Below are positions 52,436 through 61,546 of a stretch of DNA of 64,000 nucleotides, one piece after another (position 1 is the stretch's first letter; each line of letters starts with the position of its first letter). The notes beneath the pieces are model-generated. The model worked only from the letters and a program-made list of their open reading frames with translations. It ran no database searches and was not told the DNA's origin. The position numbers and the translations under genes were made by a program. Source of the stretch: Streptomyces sp. CA-278952 (GTDB lineage Bacteria; Actinomycetota; Actinomycetes; Streptomycetales; Streptomycetaceae); the NCBI RefSeq assembly GCF_028747205.1, contig NZ_CP112880.1, positions 7,971,501 through 8,035,500 of the forward strand, written 5' to 3'.

Positions 52436-54037
52436 ATGGAAGGCAGCCAGCTTGCCGCCGACGACTGGTGGCGCTCGGCCGTCATTTACCAGGTCTACGT
52501 CCGCAGCTTCGCCGACGGCGACGGCGACGGCACCGGCGATCTGACGGGCGTACGGTCCCGGCTGCCCTACCTGGCCGAACTCGGCGTCGACGCCCTGTGG
52601 TTCACCCCGTGGTATCTGTCCCCGATGGCGGACGGCGGGTACGACGTGGCCGACTACCGGGCCATCGACCCCTCCTTCGGCGACCTCGCGGAAGCCGAGA
52701 AGCTCATCGCGGAAGCCCGCGAGGCGGGGATCCGGACCATCATCGACATCGTTCCCAACCACGTCTCCGACCAGCACGTCTGGTTCAAGGCCGCCCTGGC
52801 GGCGGGCCCCGGCAGCGCGGAGCGCGAACTCTTCCACTTCCGTTCCGGCCGCGGCGAACACGGCGAACTGCCCCCCAACGACTGGGAGAGCGAGTTCGGC
52901 GGGGTGCCCTGGACCCGTGTCGAGGACGGCGAGTGGTACCTCCACCTCTTCGCCACCGAACAGCCCGACCTCAACTGGGCGCACCCGGCCGTACGCCAGG
53001 AGCACGAGGACGTCCTGCGCTTCTGGTTCGAACGCGGCGTCGCCGGGGTGCGCATCGACTCCGCCGCCCTCGTCGCCAAGGACCCGGCGCTCCCGGACCT
53101 CGACGGGCACCCGGGGCCCCACCCGTACATCGACCGGGACGAGCTGCACGACATCTACCGGGGCTGGCGGGCCATTGCCGACACCTTCGGCGGCATCTTC
53201 GTCGGCGAGGTGTGGCTGCCCGACTCGGAGCGCTTCGCCCGCTACCTCCGCCCCGACGAACTGCACACCGCCTTCAACTTCACTTTCCTCAGCTGCCCCT
53301 GGGACGGCGCACTGCTGCGCCGCGCCATCGACGAGACCCTCGCCGAACACGCCCCCGTCGGCGCGCCCGCCACCTGGGTCCTCTGCAACCACGACGTCAC
53401 CCGCACCGTCACCCGCTACGGCCGCGAGGACACCGGTTTCGCCTTCACGGCCAAGGCGTTCGGCGTCCCCAGCGACCTGGAGCTGGGCACCCGCCGCGCC
53501 CGCGCCGCCGCCCTCCTCTCGCTCGCCCTGCCCGGCTCCGTCTACCTCTTCCAGGGCGAGGAACTGGGCCTGCCCGAGGCCGACGTACCGCTGGACCGCA
53601 TCCAGGACCCCATGTACTTCCGCTCCCAGGGCCGGGCCCCCGGCCGCGACGGCTGCCGCACCCCGCTGCCCTGGGCGGCCGGCGAACCGTTCGCCGGTTT
53701 CGGCTCCACCGTCGAACCCTGGCTCCCGCTCCCCGCCGACTGGCCGGGCCGCGCGGCCGACCTCCAGGCACAGGACCCCCACTCCATGCTGGCCCTCTAC
53801 CGCGAGGCCCTGCGGCTGCGGCGCACTCTGACAGCGCTGCACACCGAACCGCTGCGCTGGCTGAGCGAGAAGCCCGGCCTCCTGATGTTCGCCCGCGGTG
53901 AGGGCCTGGTCTGCGCCGTCAACCTCGACGAGGAACCCGCGCGGCTCCCCGCCCCCACCGGGGTCCTCCTCACCAGCGGCCCCCTGGACGCCGAAGGCCG
54001 GCTGCCCCGGGACACGGCGGTGTGGCTCGCCCTCTGA
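52436..54037 (+). CDS. GH13 alpha-glucosidase
   Basis: A 533-aa intracellular glycoside hydrolase family 13 enzyme (no signal peptide). The catalytic triad is Asp208 in GVRIDSAALV, Glu258 in IFVGEVWLPD and Asp320 in CNHDVTRTV. The N-terminal WWRSAVIYQVYVRSFADGDG is the oligo-1,6-glucosidase/alpha-glucosidase signature, and QPDLNWAHPAVR follows. It should hydrolyse the sugar imported by the three preceding genes. GAAAGGA precedes the ATG; the gap to the permease is 163 bp. The linkage preference is not predictable. Confidence 0.92.
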   Translation: MEGSQLAADDWWRSAVIYQVYVRSFADGDGDGTGDLTGVRSRLPYLAELGVDALWFTPWYLSPMADGGYDVADYRAIDPSFGDLAEAEKLIAEAREAGIRTIIDIVPNHVSDQHVWFKAALAAGPGSAERELFHFRSGRGEHGELPPNDWESEFGGVPWTRVEDGEWYLHLFATEQPDLNWAHPAVRQEHEDVLRFWFERGVAGVRIDSAALVAKDPALPDLDGHPGPHPYIDRDELHDIYRGWRAIADTFGGIFVGEVWLPDSERFARYLRPDELHTAFNFTFLSCPWDGALLRRAIDETLAEHAPVGAPATWVLCNHDVTRTVTRYGREDTGFAFTAKAFGVPSDLELGTRRARAAALLSLALPGSVYLFQGEELGLPEADVPLDRIQDPMYFRSQGRAPGRDGCRTPLPWAAGEPFAGFGSTVEPWLPLPADWPGRAADLQAQDPHSMLALYREALRLRRTLTALHTEPLRWLSEKPGLLMFARGEGLVCAVNLDEEPARLPAPTGVLLTSGPLDAEGRLPRDTAVWLAL

Positions 54038-54106
54038 ACCGGTACGGCACACGGTCCGGGGCGTCCCGGCAGCCCGGGACGTCCCGATCCGGGGGCGATC
54101 GACCAG

Positions 54107-54134
54107 GGGGCCTGAGTACCGGCACTCAGGCCCC
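54107..54134 (+). terminator. Terminator after the alpha-glucosidase
   Basis: GGGGCCTGAGT (54107-54117), loop ACCGGC, ACTCAGGCCCC (54124-54134): a perfect 11-bp stem. A smaller hairpin (GTCCCGG/CCGGGAC, 54063-54080) precedes it. Confidence 0.8.
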
Positions 54135-54241
54135 GCGCCCCGGCCGCCACGACGATGAGGGTGTGGCGGGCGAGGCCGGGAGAGGCGGAGCCCGCACCGC
54201 CGTCACCACGACGGCCCCGCCCGCCGAACCCCGGGAGAACC

Positions 54242-54907
54242 GTGCTCAGCCGCATCGCCGCCGCCGTCGTCCCCTCGCTCGGACGACTCACGGTCACGTC
54301 CGACCACGCCACGGCTCCGGCCGCCGGCAGTATCATCGTCGCCAACCACACCTCCCTGGCCGACCCGGGCATCGTCCTTGCCGCACTGCTGCGCCTCGGC
54401 GTCGAACCCGTCGTCATGGCCACCGCGGGGCTGTGGCGCATACCGGTCCTCGGCCGGCTCCTGGAACGCGGCGGCCACGTGCCCGTGCACCGGAACACCG
54501 ACCGGGCCGCGGCCGCCCTCGACGCGGCGGCCGCCGCGCTCGGGGACGGCCGTCAGCTGCTCATCTACGGCGAAGGACGGCTGCCCTGCCGCACGGACGC
54601 GGCGGAGGCTCCGCCGGAGGGCTTCCGCAGCGGCCTGGCCCGTCTCGCTCACGTGTCCGGAGCGCCCGTCGTCCCGCTCGGCCAGGCGGGAGCCCGCCGC
54701 GTGACTTCGGGTTCGTGCGTCAAGCAGATCTCCGGGCTCCTCACCGCTCCGGCTCGCCGCCCCCGGCTCCACGTCCACGTCGGCGCCCCGCTGCGTCTCC
54801 CGCCGGATGTCGGGGCGGCGACCGCCACGGCCCGAGAAGCCGTCACCGCGGCCTGGCGCACCGCCGCACACCGGCTCGGCGAACCCGCGGCGCTCGCCGG
54901 ACGCTGA
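54242..54907 (+). CDS. 1-Acylglycerol-3-phosphate acyltransferase-like protein
   Basis: A 221-aa PlsC-family acyltransferase. The catalytic H-x4-D motif is IIVANHTSLADPGIV near residues 35-42, the phosphate-binding block is LLIYGEGRLPCRTDA in place of the usual FPEGTRS, and VVPLGQAGARR follows. No clear transmembrane helix. The GTG at 54242 has GGGAGA upstream; the longer frame does not look like protein. Substrate probably a lysophospholipid, though the altered second motif leaves room for another acceptor. Confidence 0.8.
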   Translation: MLSRIAAAVVPSLGRLTVTSDHATAPAAGSIIVANHTSLADPGIVLAALLRLGVEPVVMATAGLWRIPVLGRLLERGGHVPVHRNTDRAAAALDAAAAALGDGRQLLIYGEGRLPCRTDAAEAPPEGFRSGLARLAHVSGAPVVPLGQAGARRVTSGSCVKQISGLLTAPARRPRLHVHVGAPLRLPPDVGAATATAREAVTAAWRTAAHRLGEPAALAGR

Positions 54908-54935
54908 ACGGGCGACGGAACCGGGGGAGGAACGG

Positions 54936-55520
54936 CTACCCGGCCTCCCGCGCCACCTGCTCCAGTCGCTGCCGGTACCCCTCCCACCAGGCGCGGTCGC
55001 CCGGCGGCATGTTGTCGGTGCCGGACCGCAGTCCGACCGTCCCGTCGACGAGCTCCCGGACGATGTCGGCGTGGCCCGCGTGCCGCTGGAGGTCGGCGAT
55101 CACATGGATCAGGATCTGGTGCAGCGTCACGCGGCTCCGCTCGCCGGGCCACCACCGGACGTGCCCGACCGCGTCGAGCGGCAGCTCGGCGATCGTGGCG
55201 TCCGCGTGCTCCGCCACCCGGCGGTAGAGGGCGAGGATGTCCTCGCGCGACTCGTCGGCGGTCGCCCACATGTCCTGGTTCGCCTCGGCGTCGTCCCCGA
55301 AGGCGGGCGGCGTCTCGCCGAACGGCCGACGGAACGTCTCGCCGAAGTAGCCCAGCTCCACCCCGGCGGCGTGCTTGACCAGTCCGAGGAGATTGGTGCC
55401 GGTCGGCGTCAGAGGGCGCCGGACGTCGTACTCGGAGAGCCCTTCGAGCTTCCAGAGCAGGGCGTCGCGAGCGGACTGCAGATAGTGCTGGAGATCAGCC
55501 TTCGGCCGCGAGTCGGTCAT
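54936..55520 (-). CDS. DinB/DUF664 family protein (3)
   Basis: A 194-aa DinB-superfamily helical bundle (MTDSRPKADLQHYLQSARDA). The metal-ligand histidines lie in GLVKHAAGVELGYFGETF and DLQRHAGHADIVRELVDG. It resembles the protein at 28166-28735 in these two motifs, so both probably belong to one subfamily of mycothiol-dependent or related transferases. The ATG at 55520 lacks a ribosome site. It converges on the acyltransferase gene. Confidence 0.85.
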   Translation of the reverse strand: MTDSRPKADLQHYLQSARDALLWKLEGLSEYDVRRPLTPTGTNLLGLVKHAAGVELGYFGETFRRPFGETPPAFGDDAEANQDMWATADESREDILALYRRVAEHADATIAELPLDAVGHVRWWPGERSRVTLHQILIHVIADLQRHAGHADIVRELVDGTVGLRSGTDNMPPGDRAWWEGYRQRLEQVAREAG

Positions 55521-55787
55521 GGGGGCAGTCTGCCACCGGGCACTGACACACGATCCCCGCCCAGGGGCGGTCCGGGTGTGCGCACCGGGTGTGTGCACCA
55601 CACCGTTCCGGGACGCGGCCCGGGTGGCGGCGGCGACCCCGGCGGCGTAGGTATGGAGGCGTGCCGTTCCAGGGACGCCCGACGCCACGGAGCGCACCGG
55701 CCTGTGGCGGCCGGTGACCAGCAGGCTCACCCGCCGGACCGGCGTCCGCGTCCGGCGGCTACCACCGGGGACGAGGAGACGATCCCG

Positions 55788-56585
55788 ATGACCGCGGCAG
55801 AGCAGAGCACCCCGGTGCACGGGGTTCCGTGCTGGGTCAGTCTCATGACCCCGGACGTACGGGCCGCCCAGGACTTCTACGGGACCGTCCTCGGGTGGAC
55901 CTTCCGCTCCGGCACCCTCGGCGAGGGCTTCACCGTCGCCCACCTCGACGCCCTGCCGGTCGCGGGGATCGCCCGGATCGCCCCCGGTCTGCCCAACGCC
56001 GTCTCCTGGACCCCGTACTTCGCCGTCGATGACGCGGACGCTACAGCGGCCCGGGTCCGGGAACGGGGTGGCACCATCGCCGTCGGCCCGATCCGGCTGG
56101 GCCCCGGGCGGGGGGCCGTGGCCGCCGACCGGGAAGGGGCCGGATTCGGCTTCTGGGAAGGCCGGACCCCGCCCTGGTCGTTCGGCCGCGACAAGCCGCC
56201 CGCCTCCATCGAACTGCGGACGAGCCACGCCTTCGACTGCGCGATCTTCTATGCCGAGGTGTTCGGCTGGGCCTCCGAGGAACCCGGCGGCTGCGAGGTC
56301 GGCTACGCGTACGAACAGGACGCGGTCGTCGTACGGCAGGGCGGCCGCACCGTGGCCACGCTGCGCGGAGGCGGCGACGCCTCTTCGCCCGACCCCCGGC
56401 TGCGCCCGCGCTGGCACGTCCGGTTCCCGGTCGCGGACCTGGAAGCGGCCACCGAGGCGGCCCGCGCGGCGGGCGGTGCGGTGGGACCGTTGGCGGACTC
56501 GCCCGCCGACGGAACCGAAGTGGTGATCAGGGACCCCCACGGCGGCATCTTCACCGTCTGCGCCCACCAGCCGGACGCCCTCTGA
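55788..56585 (+). CDS. VOC-family (glyoxalase-like) protein
   Basis: A 265-aa protein with two glyoxalase/VOC modules: MTPDVRAAQDFYGTVLGWTF at about 20-40, and a second starting at AFDCAIFYAEVFGWASEEPG. The closing strand of module 2 (EVVIRDPHGGIFTVCAHQ) supplies a Glu/His-type end. Such two-module proteins bind small hydrophobic molecules or toxins, or act as dioxygenases. GAGGAG precedes the ATG. Single gene. Confidence 0.84.
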   Translation: MTAAEQSTPVHGVPCWVSLMTPDVRAAQDFYGTVLGWTFRSGTLGEGFTVAHLDALPVAGIARIAPGLPNAVSWTPYFAVDDADATAARVRERGGTIAVGPIRLGPGRGAVAADREGAGFGFWEGRTPPWSFGRDKPPASIELRTSHAFDCAIFYAEVFGWASEEPGGCEVGYAYEQDAVVVRQGGRTVATLRGGGDASSPDPRLRPRWHVRFPVADLEAATEAARAAGGAVGPLADSPADGTEVVIRDPHGGIFTVCAHQPDAL

Positions 56586-56634
56586 GTCCACCCGCCGGAC
56601 GCCCCCCGAGCGCGCCCGCCCCGGGAAGCGCCCT

Positions 56635-57477
56635 TCAGCAGGTACGGAACACGTATCCGGGCCGTCCGGCCGGCCGGACGTCGAGATCCCGGCGCACCAC
56701 CGAGACCTTCGCCCCCACGGACGCACACGCCTTCGCGTAGTCGTCTTCGGTGTACTCGACGACGAACACCCGGTCGCCGTACGCGGAGGCGTATTCTTCG
56801 CACTCGCCGTACCGGCCGCACTCCTCGGCGACGGCGAAGTCGAACCCGATCGTCCCCCGCTGCTCCAGCAGATCGGTGGTGTTCTTCTGGCCGATCGCCA
56901 GCCCGGCGGCGTGCGCCCGGTCGGCCAGGAGCTTCGCGAACGCCGCGTTGTGCGCCCGGGTCAGCAGGCCTTTCGACCGCTCGTAGGAGTCCAGGTTGTC
57001 CGGCTCCACCGCCTGGAAACCGGACTTCGCGCAGCCGTCGACCCAGCCCCCGACGATGTCCGCCAGCCGGGTGCGCTTCTCCGCGGTCGAGGTGTCGAGC
57101 AGCGCCTCGCCCCACTCCTCGTCATTGACCAGGTCGCCGTCGCGCAGCAGCAGATCGGGGTTGTCCTTCTCCCACCGGTCCAACGCGTCGGGCTGGGTCT
57201 GGAAGGCGTTGACGTAACAGACGTTGTACAGGCCCTCGGCCGGCTCGTCGCCCCGGTCGCGGGAGACCGCCCCGACCCCGGCGGGCGGGGCGTACGCGCC
57301 GCCGATCTGGTAGTCGAAGGTCACGTCGGCCTCGGGCGGCACGACCTCGGGCGCTGACCCCGAGGCGAAGGCGTTGGACAGCAGCAGTCCCGCTCCCGTC
57401 GCGATCGCGACACCGCCGGCCAGACCGGCGAGCGTGCTTCGGCGGCGGAGGAACGTACGGACGGCGTGCTGGGACAT
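56635..57477 (-). CDS. Secreted GH114 endo-alpha-1,4-polygalactosaminidase
   Basis: A 280-aa exported glycosidase of family GH114, which cleaves galactosamine-rich polysaccharide. The signal or anchor segment is STLAGLAGGVAIATGAGLLL. The TIM-barrel motifs are FDYQIGGAY, NVCYVNAFQTQPDAL and GFQAVEPDNLDSYERSKGLL, the last with the presumed acid/base Glu and Asp. Five cysteines could form disulfides. GGGAG lies 7 bases before the ATG at 57477. It is upstream in sequence of a convergent VOC gene. Confidence 0.85.
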   Translation of the reverse strand: MSQHAVRTFLRRRSTLAGLAGGVAIATGAGLLLSNAFASGSAPEVVPPEADVTFDYQIGGAYAPPAGVGAVSRDRGDEPAEGLYNVCYVNAFQTQPDALDRWEKDNPDLLLRDGDLVNDEEWGEALLDTSTAEKRTRLADIVGGWVDGCAKSGFQAVEPDNLDSYERSKGLLTRAHNAAFAKLLADRAHAAGLAIGQKNTTDLLEQRGTIGFDFAVAEECGRYGECEEYASAYGDRVFVVEYTEDDYAKACASVGAKVSVVRRDLDVRPAGRPGYVFRTC

Positions 57478-57531
57478 GCGTGACTCCCGTGCGTGGGCTT
57501 CGGAACCTTCCCCCACATCATGGACGGCCGA

Positions 57532-58857
57532 TCATGAGCGAATCGTGAGCGCCCGGCCGAAGCCGCGCCGCGACCGGGCGGGCGCGAGACGCAGGACGAA
57601 CTCCGCGCCGCCGCCGGGGCGCGCCCGGACGGTCAGTGACCCCCGGTGGGCCTCCGCGATCCGCCGTACCAGCGAGAGGCCGATCCCCGTTCCCCCGCCC
57701 GGCGAGCTGAACCGCTCCATCAGCTCCGGCAGCCGGGCCGGAGCCACCCCCGGGCCCCGGTCGGCGACCCGCACCTCCGGTCCGCGTACGGACACCAGCA
57801 GATCGGCCCCGTCCGGCGCCCCGGGGGCCCGGCCGTGGCGCACGGCGTTGTCCAGGAGGTTGCGCACAGCGATCCGCACCAGCGCCGCGTCCGCCTCGAC
57901 CACCGACTCCTCCAGCAGCGACTCCAGCCCGTGCCCGCCCTCCGGCAGTTCCGCGCACACCTCCTCGACGAGCTGGTCCAGGCGCAGCGGCTCCGCCCGC
58001 ACGACGTCCACGGCGGCCTCCAGCCGCCCCCGGGTCAGCAGGTTCTCCACGACATCGGCCATCCGGTCCGCCGCCCGCCGGATCCGGGGCAGCTGCGCCT
58101 CCAGCCCGCCCGGAGCCCCGGCGGCCACCTCCACCGATCCGCGCATCACCGCGACCGGGGTCCGCAACTCGTGCGCCGCGTCGGCCAGCAGCCGTTCCTG
58201 CTGCTCCAGTGCCTCCCAGGCCGGCCGCATACTCCGTCCGGAGAGGACATGCCCGGTCAGCGCGGCCAGTGCGGCCAGCGCACCGGCCCCGACGACGAGG
58301 GAGAGGACCAGACTGCGGTGCTCGGCCGCCCCGCGCTCCGGATCGCCGACCGCGACGGCCGCGCCCGCCACCTCGTCGGTGGCGTCGTGGTAGAAGGGCA
58401 CGGCCAGCAGACGGACGGGCTCTCCCGTGCGGTCGCGCGCCTCGGCCCGTACCGGCCCTTCCTCGTCCATCGCCGAACGGGTCACCGCCCCGAGCGTCCC
58501 GGCGCCCACGGCGAACCGCGCGGTACGCCCCCGGAAGACGGTGACCGGTGCACCGCCGGGGCGGCCCTCGACCACCAGGACCTGCGGGGTTCCCGAGGTC
58601 GCCTCGTCGTCCGCGAGCCCGTCCAGCCGGATCCGCTCGTCCTCGTAGTAGACGAGGGAGGCCGCGACGGACGCCCGGCGGCGCATCTCGTCGTACTCGG
58701 CGTCCAGCCGCGCCCGGTCGTCGGTACGGATCACCAGCCAGGACAGGCAGGCCAGCCCGACGACGGTGATCAGGGTGTACGCGGCGGTCAGCCGCAGCCG
58801 CAGCCGGTGCAGCCGCCTCCGGGCCGGTGAGCGGCGCCGCCGTACGGGCTGCGCCAT
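57532..58857 (-). CDS. Sensor histidine kinase
   Basis: A 441-aa two-component kinase with two membrane helices (TAAYTLITVVGLACLSWLVI near 25-45, and LVLSLVVGAGALAALAALTG near 185-205) and an extracellular domain between. The phospho-His is in LADAAHELRTPVAVMRG near 229; the N, G1 and G2 boxes are VRNLLDNAVRHG, VADRGPGVAP and GGTGIGLSLVRRI. Its ATG overlaps the response-regulator stop (ATGA). The signal sensed is unknown. Confidence 0.93.
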   Translation of the reverse strand: MAQPVRRRRSPARRRLHRLRLRLTAAYTLITVVGLACLSWLVIRTDDRARLDAEYDEMRRRASVAASLVYYEDERIRLDGLADDEATSGTPQVLVVEGRPGGAPVTVFRGRTARFAVGAGTLGAVTRSAMDEEGPVRAEARDRTGEPVRLLAVPFYHDATDEVAGAAVAVGDPERGAAEHRSLVLSLVVGAGALAALAALTGHVLSGRSMRPAWEALEQQERLLADAAHELRTPVAVMRGSVEVAAGAPGGLEAQLPRIRRAADRMADVVENLLTRGRLEAAVDVVRAEPLRLDQLVEEVCAELPEGGHGLESLLEESVVEADAALVRIAVRNLLDNAVRHGRAPGAPDGADLLVSVRGPEVRVADRGPGVAPARLPELMERFSSPGGGTGIGLSLVRRIAEAHRGSLTVRARPGGGAEFVLRLAPARSRRGFGRALTIRS

Positions 58858-59531
58858 CAGGACGGCCCCGGCTCCGCCGACAACAGGAACCCCTGTCCCC
58901 GCACGGTGTGCACCAGGCCGGGGGAGCCGAGTTTGCGCCGCAGCCCGGCGACGACGGCGTCGACCACGTTGGAGACCGGGTCGGCCATCTCGTCCCAGCA
59001 GTGCTCCAGCAGCCCGGTACGGGTGACGACGGTGTCCCGGTGGACGAGGAGCTGCTGGAGCACGGCGTACTCCTTCGGGCTCAGCGACAGCAGCACACCA
59101 CCGCGCCGCACCTCGTGCCGTGCCACGTCCATGACCACGTCCGCACAGCTCAGGAAAGAGGGGAGCCGGGCCGACGCCCGCCGGCTCAGGCCCCGGACGC
59201 GCAGGACGAGCTCGCGCATCGAGAACGGCTTGGCCAGATAGTCGTCCGCCCCGCTCTCCAGCCCCCGCAGCCGCTCGTGCAGGGAGTCCAGCGCGGTGAG
59301 GCACAGCACGGGCACCGACCAGCCGGCCCGGCGCCTGCCCTCCAGCGGCGCGAGGGTGTCGCCGAAGGGCACCATCCGGTCCAGCACCACACAGTCGTAC
59401 GCCGTCGTGTGCAGCAGCACGTCCGCCTCCGGCCAGTCCGACGCGCAGTCCACGGCGAAGCCGCCGTCCCGCAGCCCGGCCGCGATCACGTCCCGCAGGT
59501 CGTCGTCGTCCTCCACCAGCAGCACACGCAT
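58857..59531 (-). CDS. OmpR-family response regulator
   Basis: A 224-aa regulator. The receiver domain has the acidic pocket LLVEDDDDLRD, the phospho-acceptor Asp51 in CVVLDRMVP and Lys in DYLAKPFSMRELV. The winged-helix output domain has LSPKEYAVLQQLLVHRDTVV, then SNVVDAVVAGLRRKL. It is the first gene of the pair with the sensor kinase. The target is unknown; the adjacent GH114 gene in the same direction is a candidate. Confidence 0.93.
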   Translation of the reverse strand: MRVLLVEDDDDLRDVIAAGLRDGGFAVDCASDWPEADVLLHTTAYDCVVLDRMVPFGDTLAPLEGRRRAGWSVPVLCLTALDSLHERLRGLESGADDYLAKPFSMRELVLRVRGLSRRASARLPSFLSCADVVMDVARHEVRRGGVLLSLSPKEYAVLQQLLVHRDTVVTRTGLLEHCWDEMADPVSNVVDAVVAGLRRKLGSPGLVHTVRGQGFLLSAEPGPS

Positions 59532-59671
59532 GGGGAGGATGCCTCCGAGTCATTTCCGGGGGGAGAGACCCGCCATCCTAGGGCGTCCCGCGCACCCGCA
59601 CCGAGTCGCCCCGTCAGGCCGGTGAGGCCTCCACGGTCCGGAAAGTGTTGGGCGCGGGCCGCGGTGTCACG

Positions 59672-59811
59672 CTCCGGACTCGGCTCGCCCGGCCGGAACC
59701 GGTCGAAGACACCCAGCCGCACCGCCGTGCCCAGCGCTTGGGTGGCCATCCGGCCGAGCACGGGCCCGGCCGGCGCCCCCGTGCTCGCCCATCCGCCGCT
59801 GATGGCGAGTG
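59672..59811 (-). pseudogene. Remnant of a methyltransferase N-terminus
   Basis: The minus strand of this gap reads VLGRMATQALGTAVRLGVFD, RFRPGEPSPE, which resembles the dimerisation helix that opens O-methyltransferases. No start codon or catalytic domain follows, and the frame runs into the response-regulator leader. Probably a decayed fragment. The 307-bp gap holds nothing else. Confidence 0.4.
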
Positions 59812-59838
59812 GGCCCCGGTGCCGGACGGAAGCGCCGG

Positions 59839-60759
59839 TCACTCCGGCCAGTCGCCGTCGAGTGCCTCCGCGGCCTCCGCCGCCACCGCCTCGGCGACGG
59901 CCGCCAGAGCAGCTGATTCCAGCTTCCACTGCTGCCAGTACAGCGGGACGTCCACCGTGTGGTCCGGGGCGAGCCGCACCAGTCGGCCGTCGCTCAGCCA
60001 TGGCTCCGCCTGGACCTCCGGCACCATGCCCCAGCCCATGCCCGACGCCACGGCGTTCGCGAACCCCTCCGACGTGGGTACCAGGTGGCGCCGGGCGCTC
60101 GGCCGAGGGCCGGGCCCGAGCCGGCGCACGAAGGCGTCCTGGAGATCGTCGCGCCGGTCGAAGCCGATCACCGGGGCGTCGCCGATCAGCTCGCGCAACG
60201 CGGTGCCCTCCCGCCGCCCCAGCCACCGGTCGGCGAAGGCGGGACTGGCCACCGGCAGATACCGCATGCGGCCCAGCCGGCGCACCGAGCAGCCGGTCAC
60301 CGCCTCCGGCGACGAGGTCACCGCGGCCATCGCCAGCCCCTGCCGCAGCAGGGCGGCCGTATGGTCCTGGTCCTCCCGGCGCAGCTCGTAACAGAGCCCC
60401 ATCTCCTCCGGCACGCGCCGCAGGGCGGGCAGGAACCAGGTCGCCAGTGAATCCGAGTTCACCGCGATCGGCAGGAGCGTCGGCTCGCCCGGCCCGGACA
60501 GGCCGAGCGCCGCCTGCGCGTCGTGCTCCAGCCTGGCCAGCTGGCGGGCGAAGCGCACCACCACCTCACCGGACTCGGTGGGCCGCACCGGCTTCGTGCG
60601 CATCAGCAGTACCCGGCCCGTGCGCTGCTCCAGCGCCTTCACCCGCTGGCTGACCGCCGACGGCGTCAGGCGCAGGGCGATCGCCGCCGAGTCGAAGGTG
60701 CCTTCGTCGACCACGGCCAGCAGGGTCCGCACCTGATCGAGAGGAAGCTCGGACATCAT
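59839..60759 (-). CDS. lysG: LysR-type regulator (LysG/ArgP-like)
   Basis: A 306-aa LysR regulator. The N-terminal winged helix is LDQVRTLLAVVDEGTFDSAA, then ALRLTPSAVSQRVKALEQRT; the effector domain has NSDSLATWFLPALRRVPEEM, the hallmark of the ArgP/LysG group. It is divergent from a LysE exporter gene 66 bp away. By family precedent it activates the exporter when lysine or arginine accumulates. An alternative ATG lies one codon in. Confidence 0.87.
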   Translation of the reverse strand: MMSELPLDQVRTLLAVVDEGTFDSAAIALRLTPSAVSQRVKALEQRTGRVLLMRTKPVRPTESGEVVVRFARQLARLEHDAQAALGLSGPGEPTLLPIAVNSDSLATWFLPALRRVPEEMGLCYELRREDQDHTAALLRQGLAMAAVTSSPEAVTGCSVRRLGRMRYLPVASPAFADRWLGRREGTALRELIGDAPVIGFDRRDDLQDAFVRRLGPGPRPSARRHLVPTSEGFANAVASGMGWGMVPEVQAEPWLSDGRLVRLAPDHTVDVPLYWQQWKLESAALAAVAEAVAAEAAEALDGDWPE

Positions 60760-60825
60760 GGCTGCTAATGATACGTAAGAATCTTTAGCTGGACATCAGG
60801 ATTCCTCGCTCCGTAGCGTCGCCGT

Positions 60826-61437
60826 ATGACGAACGCCCTGACCACCGCAGCCGCCGGTTTCGGCACCGGCCTCTCGCTCATCGTCGCCATCGGAGCCCAG
60901 AACGCCCTGGTGCTGCGCCAGGGCGTCCGCCGCGACGGCGTGCTCGCGGTGGTCGGGATCTGCGCCCTGTCCGACGCGGTGCTCATCGCGCTGGGGGTCG
61001 CCGGGGTCGGCGCTCTCGTCGTGGCCTGGCCGTCGGCGCTGACGGTGGTGGGGCTGCTCGGCGGCGTGTTCCTGATCGGCTACGGACTGCTCGCCGCGCG
61101 CCGGGTCCTGCGGCCTTCGGCCCTGCACGCGGGGGACGCTCCGGCCGCCTCGCGCCGCGGTGTGGTGCTGACCTGCCTGGCGATGACCTGGCTCAACCCG
61201 CACGTGTACCTCGACACCGTGTTCCTGCTCGGGTCCGTCGCCGCCGACCGAGGGCCGTTGCGCTGGACCTTCGGCCTCGGCGCGATCCTCGCCAGCGTGT
61301 GCTGGTTCGCCGCGCTCGGGTTCGGCGCCCGGCTGCTGAGCGGAGTCCTCGCGCGGCCCTCCGCGTGGCGGGTGCTGGACGGTCTGGTCGCCGTGATGAT
61401 GATCGGCCTCGGCGCGAAGCTGGCGCTGAGCGCCTGA
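60826..61437 (+). CDS. lysE: LysE/ArgO-family amino-acid exporter
   Basis: A 203-aa membrane protein with six hydrophobic segments. The LysE signature LSLIVAIGAQNALVLRQGVR lies at about 17-36, and MTWLNPHVYLDTVFLLGSVA lies near 123-142. It exports basic amino acids such as lysine or arginine. The divergent LysG-type regulator supports this. No strong ribosome site; short leader. Confidence 0.9.
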   Translation: MTNALTTAAAGFGTGLSLIVAIGAQNALVLRQGVRRDGVLAVVGICALSDAVLIALGVAGVGALVVAWPSALTVVGLLGGVFLIGYGLLAARRVLRPSALHAGDAPAASRRGVVLTCLAMTWLNPHVYLDTVFLLGSVAADRGPLRWTFGLGAILASVCWFAALGFGARLLSGVLARPSAWRVLDGLVAVMMIGLGAKLALSA

Positions 61438-61462
61438 GCGCCCCCCCGTGCCCGGTGGCCTG

Positions 61463-61485
61463 CCTGGACGCTCCACGCGTCCAGG
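61463..61485 (+). terminator. Terminator after lysE
   Basis: CCTGGACGC (61463-61471), loop TCCAC, GCGTCCAGG (61477-61485): a perfect 9-bp stem, 26 bp past the stop. Confidence 0.7.
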
Positions 61486-61546
61486 GCCGAGGGTGCTCAC
61501 CCGGCGTACCATGCCATGATCGCTATCTTCCGACAGGATCGGTGCC

